Below, in pieces: positions 55,189 to 64,000 of a stretch of DNA of 64,000 nt (positions are counted from its first letter, which is position 1; each line of letters begins with the position of its first letter). The DNA is from JBBQUN01 sp963717115. GTDB taxonomy: Bacteria > Actinomycetota > Acidimicrobiia > Acidimicrobiales > SZUA-35. The DNA lies in assembly GCA_963717115.1 (NCBI GenBank), contig CAVQVO010000009.1, positions 496,001 through 560,000 of the forward strand. The letters run 5' to 3'. The notes below the pieces were generated by a model. It ran no database searches. It was not told the origin of the DNA and saw nothing but the letters and a program-made list of their open reading frames with translations. The translations under genes and the position numbers were made by a program.

Positions 55189-56406
55189 TCAACCGGCTCG
55201 GGGACCCCGTCGATCCGCCTCACGACCCACCTCGACCGGCGGGTCGGAACGGCCGACCCGACGGGGGAAGGGAACCACCGAGAGCTCGTCGTCGATGGGT
55301 TCGTCGCGCCCGACCAGGCGGGGATGCAGCGACACGAAGAGCAACACCGTGATGCCGACGATGCCGAGGGGGACGATTGCGTCGCCTCGGCCCTCGTTGT
55401 AGACCGGCCAGAGCACGAACGCCGACAGCAAGGCCGTCCACGCCCACAGGATGAGCACGCTCCGGCGATGGCCGTGGCCCAGACGGATCAAACGGTGGTG
55501 CAGGTGATCGCGGTCGGCGGTCGCGAGCCCCTGACGACGTGAAGCCCGGCGGACGATGGCGAACGCGGTGTCGAGCATCGGTACCCCGAGGATGACGAAC
55601 GGGATCGCCAACGGAGCGTAGAAGAAGAACGCCTGCCCGCTGTAGGCCTCTTCGGTTCGGCCTCCGACCGAGATCGTCGAGGCGGCCATGAGGCACCCCA
55701 GGAGCAGGGACCCGCCATCGCCCATGAAGATCCGGGCGGGATGGACGTTCCACGGGAGGAACCCGAGGCAGATGCCGAAGACGAGCACGGCGATCAACGG
55801 GCCGATGCTGTTGGCGGACAGCACGCCGGCGTCCCCCAGTTCGAGCGAATAGAGGAAGAACGAGATGGCACCGATGCCCATGATGCCGGCGGCGAGTCCA
55901 TCGAGTCCGTCGATGAAATTGACGGCGTTCGACATCCCGAGCACCCAGATCACCGTGAGGAGGTAGCTGTAGTCGGGCGACAACAAGAAGAGATCGAGGA
56001 ACGGCACCCGGAACCAGAAGATGTTGGTACCACCGAGGACGAGCATGGTCCCGACCAGGACGAGCCCGGCCGTCTTGGCCGGGGCCGACAGCTCACGCAC
56101 GTCGTCGACGAGGCCGACCGCGTAGGCCAGGGTTGCCGCCGCCAGCACACCGAGCGGTTCGGTCGAGTCGCCGAAGATGCCGGGGAACCAGCCGCTGTAC
56201 CAGGCCAGACCGAGTCCGGCGACGAACCCGAGGAACATCGCCCCACCACCGATCGTGGCGGTCGGCTTGTCGTGGGCGCGACGTTCGTCGGGCGCGACCA
56301 TCAGGCCTGCCGCCCCGGCGATCACCCGGAAGATGGGCACCGTCGTGATGGTCACCGTGAAGGCGACGAGCAGCACGATGACGTAGGACGTCAGGTCAGG
56401 CCGCAT
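55189..56406 (-). CDS. wecA: Undecaprenyl-phosphate sugar-1-phosphate transferase (WecA/MraY family)
   Basis: A 405-residue polyprenyl-phosphate glycosyl-1-phosphate transferase with about eleven helices. The metal-binding motifs GLVDDVREL, NFIDGLDGLAAG and FMGDGGSLLLG are present, and DRDHLHHRLIRLG is the HIHH sugar-recognition loop of WecA-type rather than MraY enzymes. It starts cell-wall polymer synthesis (such as linkage units or arabinogalactan-like glycans) on undecaprenyl phosphate. In actinobacteria this gene commonly precedes the atp operon. The last 30 residues are a charged tail. Two palindromes lie just ahead of its start. Confidence 0.92.
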   Translation of the reverse strand: MRPDLTSYVIVLLVAFTVTITTVPIFRVIAGAAGLMVAPDERRAHDKPTATIGGGAMFLGFVAGLGLAWYSGWFPGIFGDSTEPLGVLAAATLAYAVGLVDDVRELSAPAKTAGLVLVGTMLVLGGTNIFWFRVPFLDLFLLSPDYSYLLTVIWVLGMSNAVNFIDGLDGLAAGIMGIGAISFFLYSLELGDAGVLSANSIGPLIAVLVFGICLGFLPWNVHPARIFMGDGGSLLLGCLMAASTISVGGRTEEAYSGQAFFFYAPLAIPFVILGVPMLDTAFAIVRRASRRQGLATADRDHLHHRLIRLGHGHRRSVLILWAWTALLSAFVLWPVYNEGRGDAIVPLGIVGITVLLFVSLHPRLVGRDEPIDDELSVVPFPRRVGRSDPPVEVGREADRRGPRAG

Positions 56407-56410
56407 GGAG

Positions 56411-56450
56411 CGCCTCGCCGGCGAGGCGGAGGTCGCCGGCGCAACGCCGG
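56411..56450 (-). promoter_or_regulatory. Palindromes covering the wecA ribosome-binding region
   Basis: A perfect 18-base palindrome, CGCCTCGCCGGCGAGGCG (56411-56428), begins four bases ahead of the wecA ATG on the minus strand. Its GAGG is the only purine-rich site that could bind the ribosome. Next to it CCGGCG-CAA-CGCCGG (56436-56450) forms a second hairpin. Folding would hide the start region. Alternatively they form an attenuated terminator for glyA. Confidence 0.5.
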
Positions 56451-56481
56451 TCGAACGTGGTCGGCAGCATCGATGCGAAGG

Positions 56482-57738
56482 CTAGTTCGACACCGGGACC
56501 GGATAGGGGGCGAAGGGCCGGCAGAGCGCTGCGACCTCGGCGCGCACGGCGGCGACCTCGGCGGCATCGCCGCGATTCGACAGGGCCCGGGCGATGAAGG
56601 AGCCGATCTGGTGCATGTGCGTCTCGGTCATCCCCTGCGTGGTGACCGCAGGCGTGCCGATGCGGATGCCCGAGGTGACGAACGGCGACCGGGGGTCGTC
56701 GGGGATGGAGTTCTTGTTGAGCGTGATCCCGGCCTCGTCGAGGACGAGCTGGGCTTCCTTGCCGGTGAGTTCGGCATCGAAGGGCCGCAGGTCGACGAGC
56801 AGGAGGTGGTTGTCGGTCCCGCCCGAGACGAGCCGGAAGCCGTGCCCGGCCAGCGACTGGGCGAGCGCGGCGGCGTTGGCGACGATCTGGGCACCGTAGG
56901 CCCGGAACTCCTCGGTGGCGGCTTCGGCGAAGGCCACCGCCTTGGCCCCGATCGCGTGTTCCTGGGGACCGCCCTGTTGGCCGGGGAAGATGGCCTTGTC
57001 GATCGACGCGGCGAGCGCCTCGGTCGACAGGATGCAACCGCCACGGGGACCGCGGAGGGTCTTGTGGGTGGTGAAGGTCACGACGTCGCAGAAGGGCACC
57101 GGGTTGGGGTGGACGCCGGCGACGATCAGGCCGGCGATGTGGGCGGCGTCGAACATCACGAGCGCGCCGACCTCGTCGGCGATGGCCCGGAACGGCGCCG
57201 GGTCGATCAGCCGGGAGTAGGCGGTCGCCCCGGCGACGATGAGCTTGGGACGGTGCTCGAGGGCGAGCGCCCGCACCTGGTCCATGTCGATCCGCTCGTC
57301 GGTCTCGGTGAGCCCGTAACCCACGAAGTGATACATCAGGCCCGATGCGTTCACCGGCGAACCGTGGGTGAGGTGACCACCGTGATCGAGACGCAGACCG
57401 AGAACGGTGTCGCCCGGTTCGAGCAGGGCCTGGTAGACGGCCATGTTGGCGTTCGCACCCGAGTGCGGCTGCACGTTGGCGTGATCGGCCCCGAACAACG
57501 CGCAGATGCGCTCGATCGCCAGACTCTCGACCTGGTCGACGATCTGGTTGCCGCCGTAGTAGCGACGGCCCGGGTATCCCTCGGAGTACTTGTTGGTGAA
57601 GACCGAGCCGGTCGCGGCCATCACGGCGGGCGACGCGAAGTTCTCGGACGCGATCAACTGCAGCGAGGTGTTCTGACGCTCGACCTCGGCCGACTCGAGG
57701 GAGTCGTAGGCGGAGTCGTCGACAATCGGCCAGGGCAT
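56482..57738 (-). CDS. glyA: Serine hydroxymethyltransferase
   Basis: The 418-residue PLP enzyme that turns serine and tetrahydrofolate into glycine and 5,10-methylene-THF. PLP binds Lys226 in TFTTHKTLRGPRGG; SENFAS, YSEGYPGRRYYGGN, HSGANANMAVY and RIGTPAVTTQGM are all present. The start ATG shares one base with the rpiB stop (TGATG). In many actinobacteria glyA, rpiB and wecA lie together before the atp operon, as they do here. Confidence 0.97.
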   Translation of the reverse strand: MPWPIVDDSAYDSLESAEVERQNTSLQLIASENFASPAVMAATGSVFTNKYSEGYPGRRYYGGNQIVDQVESLAIERICALFGADHANVQPHSGANANMAVYQALLEPGDTVLGLRLDHGGHLTHGSPVNASGLMYHFVGYGLTETDERIDMDQVRALALEHRPKLIVAGATAYSRLIDPAPFRAIADEVGALVMFDAAHIAGLIVAGVHPNPVPFCDVVTFTTHKTLRGPRGGCILSTEALAASIDKAIFPGQQGGPQEHAIGAKAVAFAEAATEEFRAYGAQIVANAAALAQSLAGHGFRLVSGGTDNHLLLVDLRPFDAELTGKEAQLVLDEAGITLNKNSIPDDPRSPFVTSGIRIGTPAVTTQGMTETHMHQIGSFIARALSNRGDAAEVAAVRAEVAALCRPFAPYPVPVSN

Positions 57739-58214
57739 CAGGAACGCTCCTCGGAGACGGGGGAAGACGGGGACGGGGCGGCGTCGAGCGCCGAGATCTT
57801 GTCGACGCGGCGCTGATGGCGACCGCCTTCGAATGCAGCGGTCAGGAAGGCGTCGACGGCGTCGAGCGCCACCTGCACCCCGACGAAGCGCTCGCCGAGA
57901 CACATCACGTTGGCGTCGTTGTGCCGTCGCGACATCCGGGCCGAGGTGACGTCGTGCACCGTGGCGGCCCGGGCCCCGGGGACCTTCGAAGCCGCCATGC
58001 AGATCCCGATGCCGCTGCCACAGATGGCGATACCCAGTTCGGCATCACCGGCGACGACCGAGCGGGCGACGGCCGCGCCGTAGTCGGGATAGTCGACCGA
58101 TTCGGCGGAGTGGGTGCCCAGATCGAGCGGCTCCACATCCAGCCCGCGCAGATGCTCGATGATCAGTCCCTTGAGTGCGAAACCGGCGTGATCGGATCCG
58201 ACGGCGATGAGCAT
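57738..58214 (-). CDS. rpiB: Ribose-5-phosphate isomerase B
   Basis: A 158-residue RpiB, which interconverts ribose-5-phosphate and ribulose-5-phosphate. The start GSDHAGFALK (Asp8, His9), catalytic Cys65 in AICGSGIG, and the later SARMSRRHNDANVMCLGER are the family signature. The final 20 residues are a Ser/Pro-rich tail beyond the usual length. It overlaps glyA by one base. Confidence 0.95.
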   Translation of the reverse strand: MLIAVGSDHAGFALKGLIIEHLRGLDVEPLDLGTHSAESVDYPDYGAAVARSVVAGDAELGIAICGSGIGICMAASKVPGARAATVHDVTSARMSRRHNDANVMCLGERFVGVQVALDAVDAFLTAAFEGGRHQRRVDKISALDAAPSPSSPVSEERS

Positions 58215-58252
58215 GGGCTCTCCTCGACGAGTGATGCGTCGAGGGTACCGAG

Positions 58253-58678
58253 TCAGTTCCGGGACTTGTTGTCCCGGGCTCGGGCGTTCAACAGGGCATG
58301 CACCCGGGCCCGGAGGTCGGCGTTGTCGTCGAGGATCTTGCGGAACTCCTTGGTCCCGAACGACACGAGCACCATCGGGGTCTCGGCGATCACCGTCGCC
58401 GTGCGGGGACGGTGCTCGATGAGCGCCATCTCGCCGACCATGGTGCCCGCCTCGACCGACGTGACGTACTCACCACTCATGAAGACGTTGGCCGTGCCCT
58501 CGATGATGAGATACGAGACGTCGCCGTACCGCCCCTGGTCGGTCAGCTCGGCTCCCGCATCGACGTCGACGCGCTGGCCGAGGTGTGCGATCTGCTCGAC
58601 CTGCGCCTTGGTGAACTGGTCGAAGAAGCCGACCTTGCTCAGCCAGTCGACGTCGAGCTTGTTGTTGCGTCCGAACAT
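58253..58678 (-). CDS. Single cyclic-nucleotide-binding domain protein
   Basis: A 141-residue protein made of one cNMP-binding domain. FFDQFTKAQVEQIAHLGQRVDVDAG opens the beta-roll; MVGEMALIEHRPRTATV is the phosphate-binding cassette, with the conserved Glu and Arg. There is no DNA-binding helix or enzyme domain, so it may act as a stand-alone sensor. The ATG is preceded by GAGAGG. It lies between prmC and rpiB on the same strand. Confidence 0.84.
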   Translation of the reverse strand: MFGRNNKLDVDWLSKVGFFDQFTKAQVEQIAHLGQRVDVDAGAELTDQGRYGDVSYLIIEGTANVFMSGEYVTSVEAGTMVGEMALIEHRPRTATVIAETPMVLVSFGTKEFRKILDDNADLRARVHALLNARARDNKSRN

Positions 58679-58792
58679 GGTGACCTCTCGGTAGGCAGAG
58701 TCGTGGCTCGTCACCACATCGGAGTTCTAGCGTAACCCGAGGGCCTCGGCCAGTGAATGGTCCAGGTCCGAGGACCGGTGGCCCTGCGGCGA

Positions 58793-59705
58793 TCAGCGAT
58801 CGGGCGTGGACCGGTCGGGTCGGCCGGGCATCCGGGCCACGAGGCCCCGACCCCGGCCCGACAGATCCTCGAACGCCTCGACCTCGACGAATTCGCGGCC
58901 CGCCCAGCGCACCAACCGATCGACCTGATGGGGCGCACACTCGAGGACGAGGGCACCGCCGCCGCGGAGCCACCTCGGTGCTTCACCGATGAGGACGTCG
59001 TAGGCGGCGAACCCCTCGGACTCGGCGACGAGTGCCTGACGGGGTTCCCAGTCGACGACCTCGGCCGGGAGCGCGTCCGAGCCCGGAGACGTACGGCGGA
59101 TTGGACACCACGACCGAGATCCGGCCGGCCGAGTTCGACCGGCAGCGGCTCGAACCAGGATCCCTCGACGGCCCGCACCCGCGAACCGTGACGACCCAGC
59201 CCGGCGAGGTTGGCCCGGGCGACGTCGAGGGCGTCGGTGGACACGTCGGTGATCCAGACCTCGGCGGAGCCGTGCTCGCGGGCCAGCGACAACCCGATCG
59301 CCCCGCTGCCCGTGCCCAGGTCGACGACCACGGGGATGTCGTCGGGGTCGAGACGTCGGAGCTCGTCCAACGCCCGCTCGGCGACGATCTCGGTCTCGGG
59401 TCGGGGAATCAGGACACGCCGGTCGATCATCAGGTCGAGGAGTCGGAAGCCCCAACGACCGAGGACGTACTGCAGCGGTTCACCGGTCGAACGCCGGGCG
59501 ACCATGGCATCGAGGCGGGCCACCCCCCGAACCGTCGCCGGTTCGTCGAGGCCGAGCATCAGCTCGATCCCCTCCATGCCGGAGGCCTCCTCGACGATCC
59601 TGCCGGGCGCTCACCCCGGCGTCGGCGACGCCGGCCGCGCCCAGTCGTTGCTCGGTCTCGACCAGCAGGGACCGCCAGGCCACCGTCCCCTCGAGGTCTT
59701 CGGGC

Positions 59706-59716
<11 letters not shown>
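58793..59716 (-). CDS. prmC: Release-factor glutamine methyltransferase PrmC (three apparent indels)
   Basis: PrmC methylates the GGQ glutamine of release factors. The protein is spread over three frames: an N-terminal helical part (MASEPEDLEGTVAWRSLL... to VSARQ), the SAM domain (VVVDLGTGSGAIGLSLA), the catalytic NPPY (VVVSNPPYVSG) and the C-terminal part (ALPAEVVDWEPRQALVAESEG). The slips are near 59596-59601, 59118-59123 and 59080-59084; each is fixed by removing one base (CAGGATC, CCGGATC and GGGCTC). All catalytic motifs are intact once restored, so the gene is probably functional in the organism. It overlaps prfA by 11 bases. Confidence 0.85.
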
Positions 59717-60787
<1,071 letters not shown>

Positions 60788-60791
<4 letters not shown>

Positions 60792-61827
60792 CGACCCGGG
60801 ACCGGGAGGTCGTCGGCCCACGGGGTGGGCAGGGTGACGAGCTCGGCCCGGTCGAGCAGCCCGATCAGGCGTTCGACGATGGGATAGCGATCTCGGGGCG
60901 GGACCACCACGACGAGGCGTGCGTCGGGATCGGTGCGCAGGCGATAGTCGCCGGCCTCGGCGGCCAGATCGACCTCGATGCCCACCGAGCAGACCACGAC
61001 GACGGGTCGACCCGCAGCATCGGTACCGACGGCGGCCACCGGCTGGCTGCCGAGCAGCGAGTCGCGGGGCGGAGTGGCGGGACCGGGTCGAGGGTGGCGA
61101 GGTCGATCGACGAGGGCCGATCGAGCAGCGCCGAGCGGAGCCAGCGTTCACGGGCGAGACGGTTCAGCGGATGGGGAGGGGCGGCGCCGTGACGATGGAC
61201 GGCGACGGCGGCGATGGCCCGGCGCAGCGCGGCGTCGGGGTCGAGGGTCCCGTGCACGAGCTGCTGGAGCTCTCGGTCGGCCTGGCCGACACCCACCTCG
61301 AGGACGACCTCGGCACCGTGCTCGACCACCCGCGCCACCTCGAGACCGGCGAATTCGGCAACGAGGCGCCCGTGATCGTCGACCGGGCGGGCCCCGGCCT
61401 CGCTGATGACGCCGGCCATCGCCCACACCCGGGGACCGAGCACCGGGACCTCGGCGATCGGCGCCGGGTCGGCGGTGGCGAGCTGGCGTCCCGAGACGGC
61501 GAGGACGTCGACGAGCGGGCCGAACGAACCACGGGCCCGCATCTCCCCGCCGCCGAGCGCACCGGCTCGGCGGGCCACGTGCCCTGCGACATCGTGCGAG
61601 GCGAGGATCGACAGGGTCTCGAACCCGTGCTTGGTCGCCCACAGCAGGGCCGGCCCGAGGGCTCGGACGGCTCGAGCCGGCTCGAGGCCATCGACGAGCA
61701 CGAACCCCCGAGACGCGACGAATCCCCCGGCGTCACCAGGGGATTCGATGCAGTCGATCTCGCCGTGACCGGCATCTCGGACCAGGGCTCGAAGCTTGGC
61801 TTCGTGGAGCGCCGTGCGATCGGACAC
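60788..61827 (-). CDS. Conserved protein between rpmE and prfA, unknown (apparent frameshift)
   Basis: I do not recognise this protein of about 347 residues. The first 260 residues run in one frame (CIESPGDAGGFVASRGFVLVDG..., PVLGPRVWAMAGVISEAG, HPLNRLARERWLRSALLD). A slip near 61063-61080, with one base missing, leads to the rest (SLLGSQPVAAVGTDAAGRPVVVVCSVGIEVD...). No signal, membrane helix or catalytic motif is evident; both halves look like alternating strands and helices. It uses a GTG start, and its stop overlaps the prfA ATG by four bases, so it is coupled to translation termination genes. Its position suggests a translation- or ribosome-linked role. Confidence 0.7.
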
Positions 61828-61836
61828 CGGAGAGCG

Positions 61837-62121
61837 TCAGCTCTCGGACGCGGCCTCGGCTTCGGCGCCCGGCTTGCGACGGCGACCGAAACGACGCTCG
61901 AACCGCTCGACGCGACCGGCGGTGTCGACGATGCGCATCTGACCGGTGAAGAACGGGTGGCTGGCCGAGGAGATCTCGACCTTGGCCAGTGGGTAGGTGT
62001 TGCCGTCTTCCCACTCGATCGTCTCGTCGGTCTTGATGGTCGAGCGCGTCAGGAACGCGAACTCCGCACCAGGGTCCTGGAAGACGACGTATCGATAGTT
62101 GGGATGGATGTCGGACTTCAT
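61837..62121 (-). CDS. rpmE2: Ribosomal protein L31 type B (zinc-independent)
   Basis: A 94-residue L31 whose sequence follows the type B form: MKSDIHPNYRYVVFQD, then FLTRSTIKTDETIEWEDGNTYPL and SSASHPFFTGQ. The CxxC pairs that bind zinc in type A L31 are absent; the protein has no Cys at all. The C-terminus is long and basic, then acidic (RFERRFGRRRKPGAEAEAASES). The ATG has no obvious strong ribosome-binding site in the 41-base gap after rho. Confidence 0.92.
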   Translation of the reverse strand: MKSDIHPNYRYVVFQDPGAEFAFLTRSTIKTDETIEWEDGNTYPLAKVEISSASHPFFTGQMRIVDTAGRVERFERRFGRRRKPGAEAEAASES

Positions 62122-62162
62122 AGCTGCTCCATTGTGGCGGGGCCGGGGCCACTCGCGACGGC

Positions 62163-64000
62163 CTAGGCGAATTCGTTCAGAAATTCTTCGTTGCCGGTCG
62201 ATGCGGCCAACCGCGCGACGAGGGTGCGGGTCGCCTCGGCCGAACGGACCGTTCGGGAGGCGTCGTCGTCGGCACGGGCGATCTCGGCGAGGGAGGACCG
62301 CAGGGCCGCCATGAGCCCCAGGGTGCGCTCGTCGACCAGGCGGTCGGTGTGACGGGTCGAGCTGGCGGCGACGTCGATGGCCGGGTGGACGCCCCGCTCG
62401 GCCATCAGCCGATCGAGGCGGACCTCGCTGTTGGCCGTTCCGGCGAGTTCGGCGAGCACGACGTCGTCGAGTGCCGAACCGGTCTCGGTGGACACCGTGG
62501 CCACGATGGTCAACGAGCCACCTTCCTCGAGGGCCCGGGCGGCACCGAAGAAGTGCTTCACCGGGTAGAGCGCACCGGCATCGAGACCCCCGGGGAGCTC
62601 GCGCCCCGTGGCCTGTCCGGCGAGATTGTGGGCGCGGGCCAACCGGGTCAGGCCGTCGAGGATGATCACGACGTCCTTGCCTTCTTCGACCATGCGCTCG
62701 GCGCGGGCGAGGGTCAGTTCGGCGACCGTGCAGTGTTCGTCGGTCGGACGATCGAAGGTCGAGGCGATGACCTCGCCCTGTTCGAGGTGACGCTCCATGT
62801 CGGTCACTTCCTCGGGCCGCTCGTCGATCATCACCACGACGAGTTCGACCTCGGGATGGTTGATCTCGATCGACCGGGCGATGGCTTTCAAGACCGTGGT
62901 CTTGCCCGAGTGGGGCGGGGTCACGAGCAGCATCCGCTGGCCCTTGCCCAGAGGAGCGAGGACGTCGATGGCCCGGGAGTGATCGATCCCGGGTCGTCGG
63001 CTCGCTCGAGCCGCAACCGCTCGCCGGGGAAGACGGGCGTGAGCTTGGCGAACTCGGGGCGATCGCCGATGTCGTCGGGCGTGCGCTCGTTGATGCTGGC
63101 CACCTCGGCGAGCGCCGGATTCTTCTCGTTCCGGTTGGCGGGGCGCGCCGTTCCCGACACCAGGTCACCCTTGCGCAGGTCGAACTGGCGAACCATCTTC
63201 ACCGGGACGTAGACGTCGTCGTTGGAGGGCAGCGGGCCCTCGACGCGGAGGAATCCGTAGCCGTCGTCGCGCAGGTCGAGGTAGCCGGCGACCTCGATCG
63301 GGTCGCTGGTGACCGGATCGATGATCTCGTCTCGGTCTCGGCCCCGCCCCCGACGCCGCCGCCGCCGATTGCCGGACTCGCCGTCGTCACCGTTGCCGCC
63401 AGTGCCGGACTGGTTCGAGCCGGACTGGTTCGAGCCGGACTGGTTCGAGCCGGACTGATTCGAGGCGGACTGGTTCGAGCCGGACGGCTCGCTGTCGGTC
63501 CTGCCGCCCCGAGCCCTGCTGACCCGAACCCTGCTGACCCGAACCCTGCTGACCCGAACCCTGCTGACCCGAACCCTGCTGACCCGAACCCTGCTGACCC
63601 GAACCCTGCTGACGAGCACTCTGCTGACGGCCACCGTCGTTCGACGAACCCTGCTGGTTGCGAGGGGTCTCGCGGGAACGCCGGGCCTCGTTCGACGGCT
63701 CGGCTCCGGACGACCTCGGATCGTTGGACGAGCCGGCGTCCTTCGACGAGGCCCGCTCCGGACGGCCGGCCTCGGCGGTGCGCTGATCGCCGCCGTTGCG
63801 GTCGCGGCCGTGGTCGTCGTTCGACGACGACGGATCCGAGGCCGAGGTCCCGGCCCCGCCTGCGGAGGATTGGTCGGCGGCGCCGGCAACGACGGCCCCG
63901 GAGAGTTCGAGGACGAGGTCGACCAGGTCGGACTTCTTCATCCGGCTCGTTGCCTTGCCCCCGAGCGCGTTCACGATCGTGGTGAGTTCGCCCTTGTCCT
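62163..64000 (-). CDS. rho: Transcription termination factor Rho (partial at right edge; two apparent frameshifts)
   Basis: The C-terminal ~610 residues of Rho; the start lies beyond the window. In order: the N-terminal helical domain (TTIVNALGGKATSRMKKSDLVDLVLELSG), a low-complexity insertion of about 200 residues with QQGSG and NQSGS repeats and a run of Arg (RRRRRRGRGRDRDE), the cold-shock RNA-binding domain (YGFLRVEG), and the ATPase domain with P-loop TPPHSGKTT, IDERPEEVTDMER and the LDGLTRLARAHN region. Two slips are seen, near 63507-63510 (one extra base) and 62971-62981 (one missing base). Rho is normally essential, so these are probably sequence errors. Confidence 0.92.
63404..63485. 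repeat. 15-bp repeats coding Ser-Gly-Ser-Asn-Gln
   Basis: Five units of GCCGGACTGGTTCGA type (63404, 63419, 63434, 63449 and 63464), with single changes in the fourth and fifth, followed by a decayed sixth. In the rho frame they code for a Gly-Ser-Asn-Gln-Ser pentapeptide repeat. Confidence 0.88.
63511..63615. repeat. 15-bp repeats coding Gln-Gln-Gly-Ser-Gly
   Basis: Seven units of GAACCCTGCTGACCC (63511 to 63615), five of them identical, the first with one change and the last diverging at its end. In the rho frame they code QQGSG repeats. The unit differs from the neighbouring 63404-63485 repeat, so two separate expansions took place in the same domain. Confidence 0.92.

Noticed and set aside
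63387..63615. CRISPR-like or intergenic repeat in the rho region
   Set aside because: Units are 15 bp, a multiple of three, without spacers, and code for in-frame pentapeptides within Rho.

Overview
The window is a high-G+C bacterial chromosome segment, mostly housekeeping genes, with the gene style of a free-living actinobacterium. It looks most like the class Acidimicrobiia. I infer this from the G+C-rich codon use, the frequent GTG starts and ATGA/GTGA gene overlaps, the GatCAB operon, a PASTA-type Ser/Thr kinase, a BTAD-type regulator, an ATP synthase operon with two tandem b subunits, and the order rho - rpmE - conserved gene - prfA - prmC - rpiB - glyA - wecA - atp. No rRNA, tRNA, prophage, insertion sequence or CRISPR array was seen.

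Layout. 0-10 kb: end of lon, a BrkB-like membrane protein, a serine-type dienelactone hydrolase-fold enzyme, an MBL-fold hydrolase, a DEAH helicase, a four-gene ABC-2 transporter operon and a MATE exporter. 10-25 kb: a GNAT acetyltransferase, an 1160-residue BTAD-AAA-TPR regulator, gatCAB, a ferredoxin, an SCP2 protein, inorganic pyrophosphatase, a PASTA kinase and DNA ligase LigA. 25-28 kb: tRNA-modification genes (tsaC, mnmA and a cysteine desulfurase). 28-36 kb: the RDD / SpoIIM / DUF58 / MoxR / DUF4350 / DUF4129 membrane cluster. 36-45 kb: methyltransferase, rhomboid protease, mscL, meaB, a NifU-type protein, MFS transporter, small hydrolases, a J-domain protein, PPK2 and a lipoprotein with a zinc-protease motif. 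45.2-45.7 kb: six copies of an ~88-bp hairpin-rich repeat. 45.7-64 kb: one long minus-strand block read from the right end leftwards: rho, rpmE (type B), an unknown gene, prfA, prmC, a cyclic-nucleotide-binding protein, rpiB, glyA, wecA, the complete F1Fo ATP synthase operon (atpZ, atpI, atpB, atpE, two atpF, atpH, atpA, atpG, atpD, atpC) and glpX.

How the genes fit together. The right half joins transcription termination, translation termination, one-carbon and pentose metabolism, envelope precursor synthesis and energy conversion. The tRNA block supplies sulfur (cysteine desulfurase to MnmA) and the threonylcarbamoyl group, while GatCAB completes Gln-tRNA and/or Asn-tRNA.

A strong caution: nine genes, several of them usually essential (rho, prmC), carry a total of about 14 apparent single-base frameshifts, and the correct protein resumes in another frame straight afterwards. 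Most look like one extra base in a short run, for example GGGC where GGC is expected. This fits uncorrected base-calling or assembly indels better than real gene loss. The most interesting biology is the Gln/Asn-rich tandem-repeat insertion in Rho, the hairpin repeat array next to glpX, the doubled atpF, the cysteine-free L31 in the standard rho locus, and the unnamed protein between rpmE and prfA.
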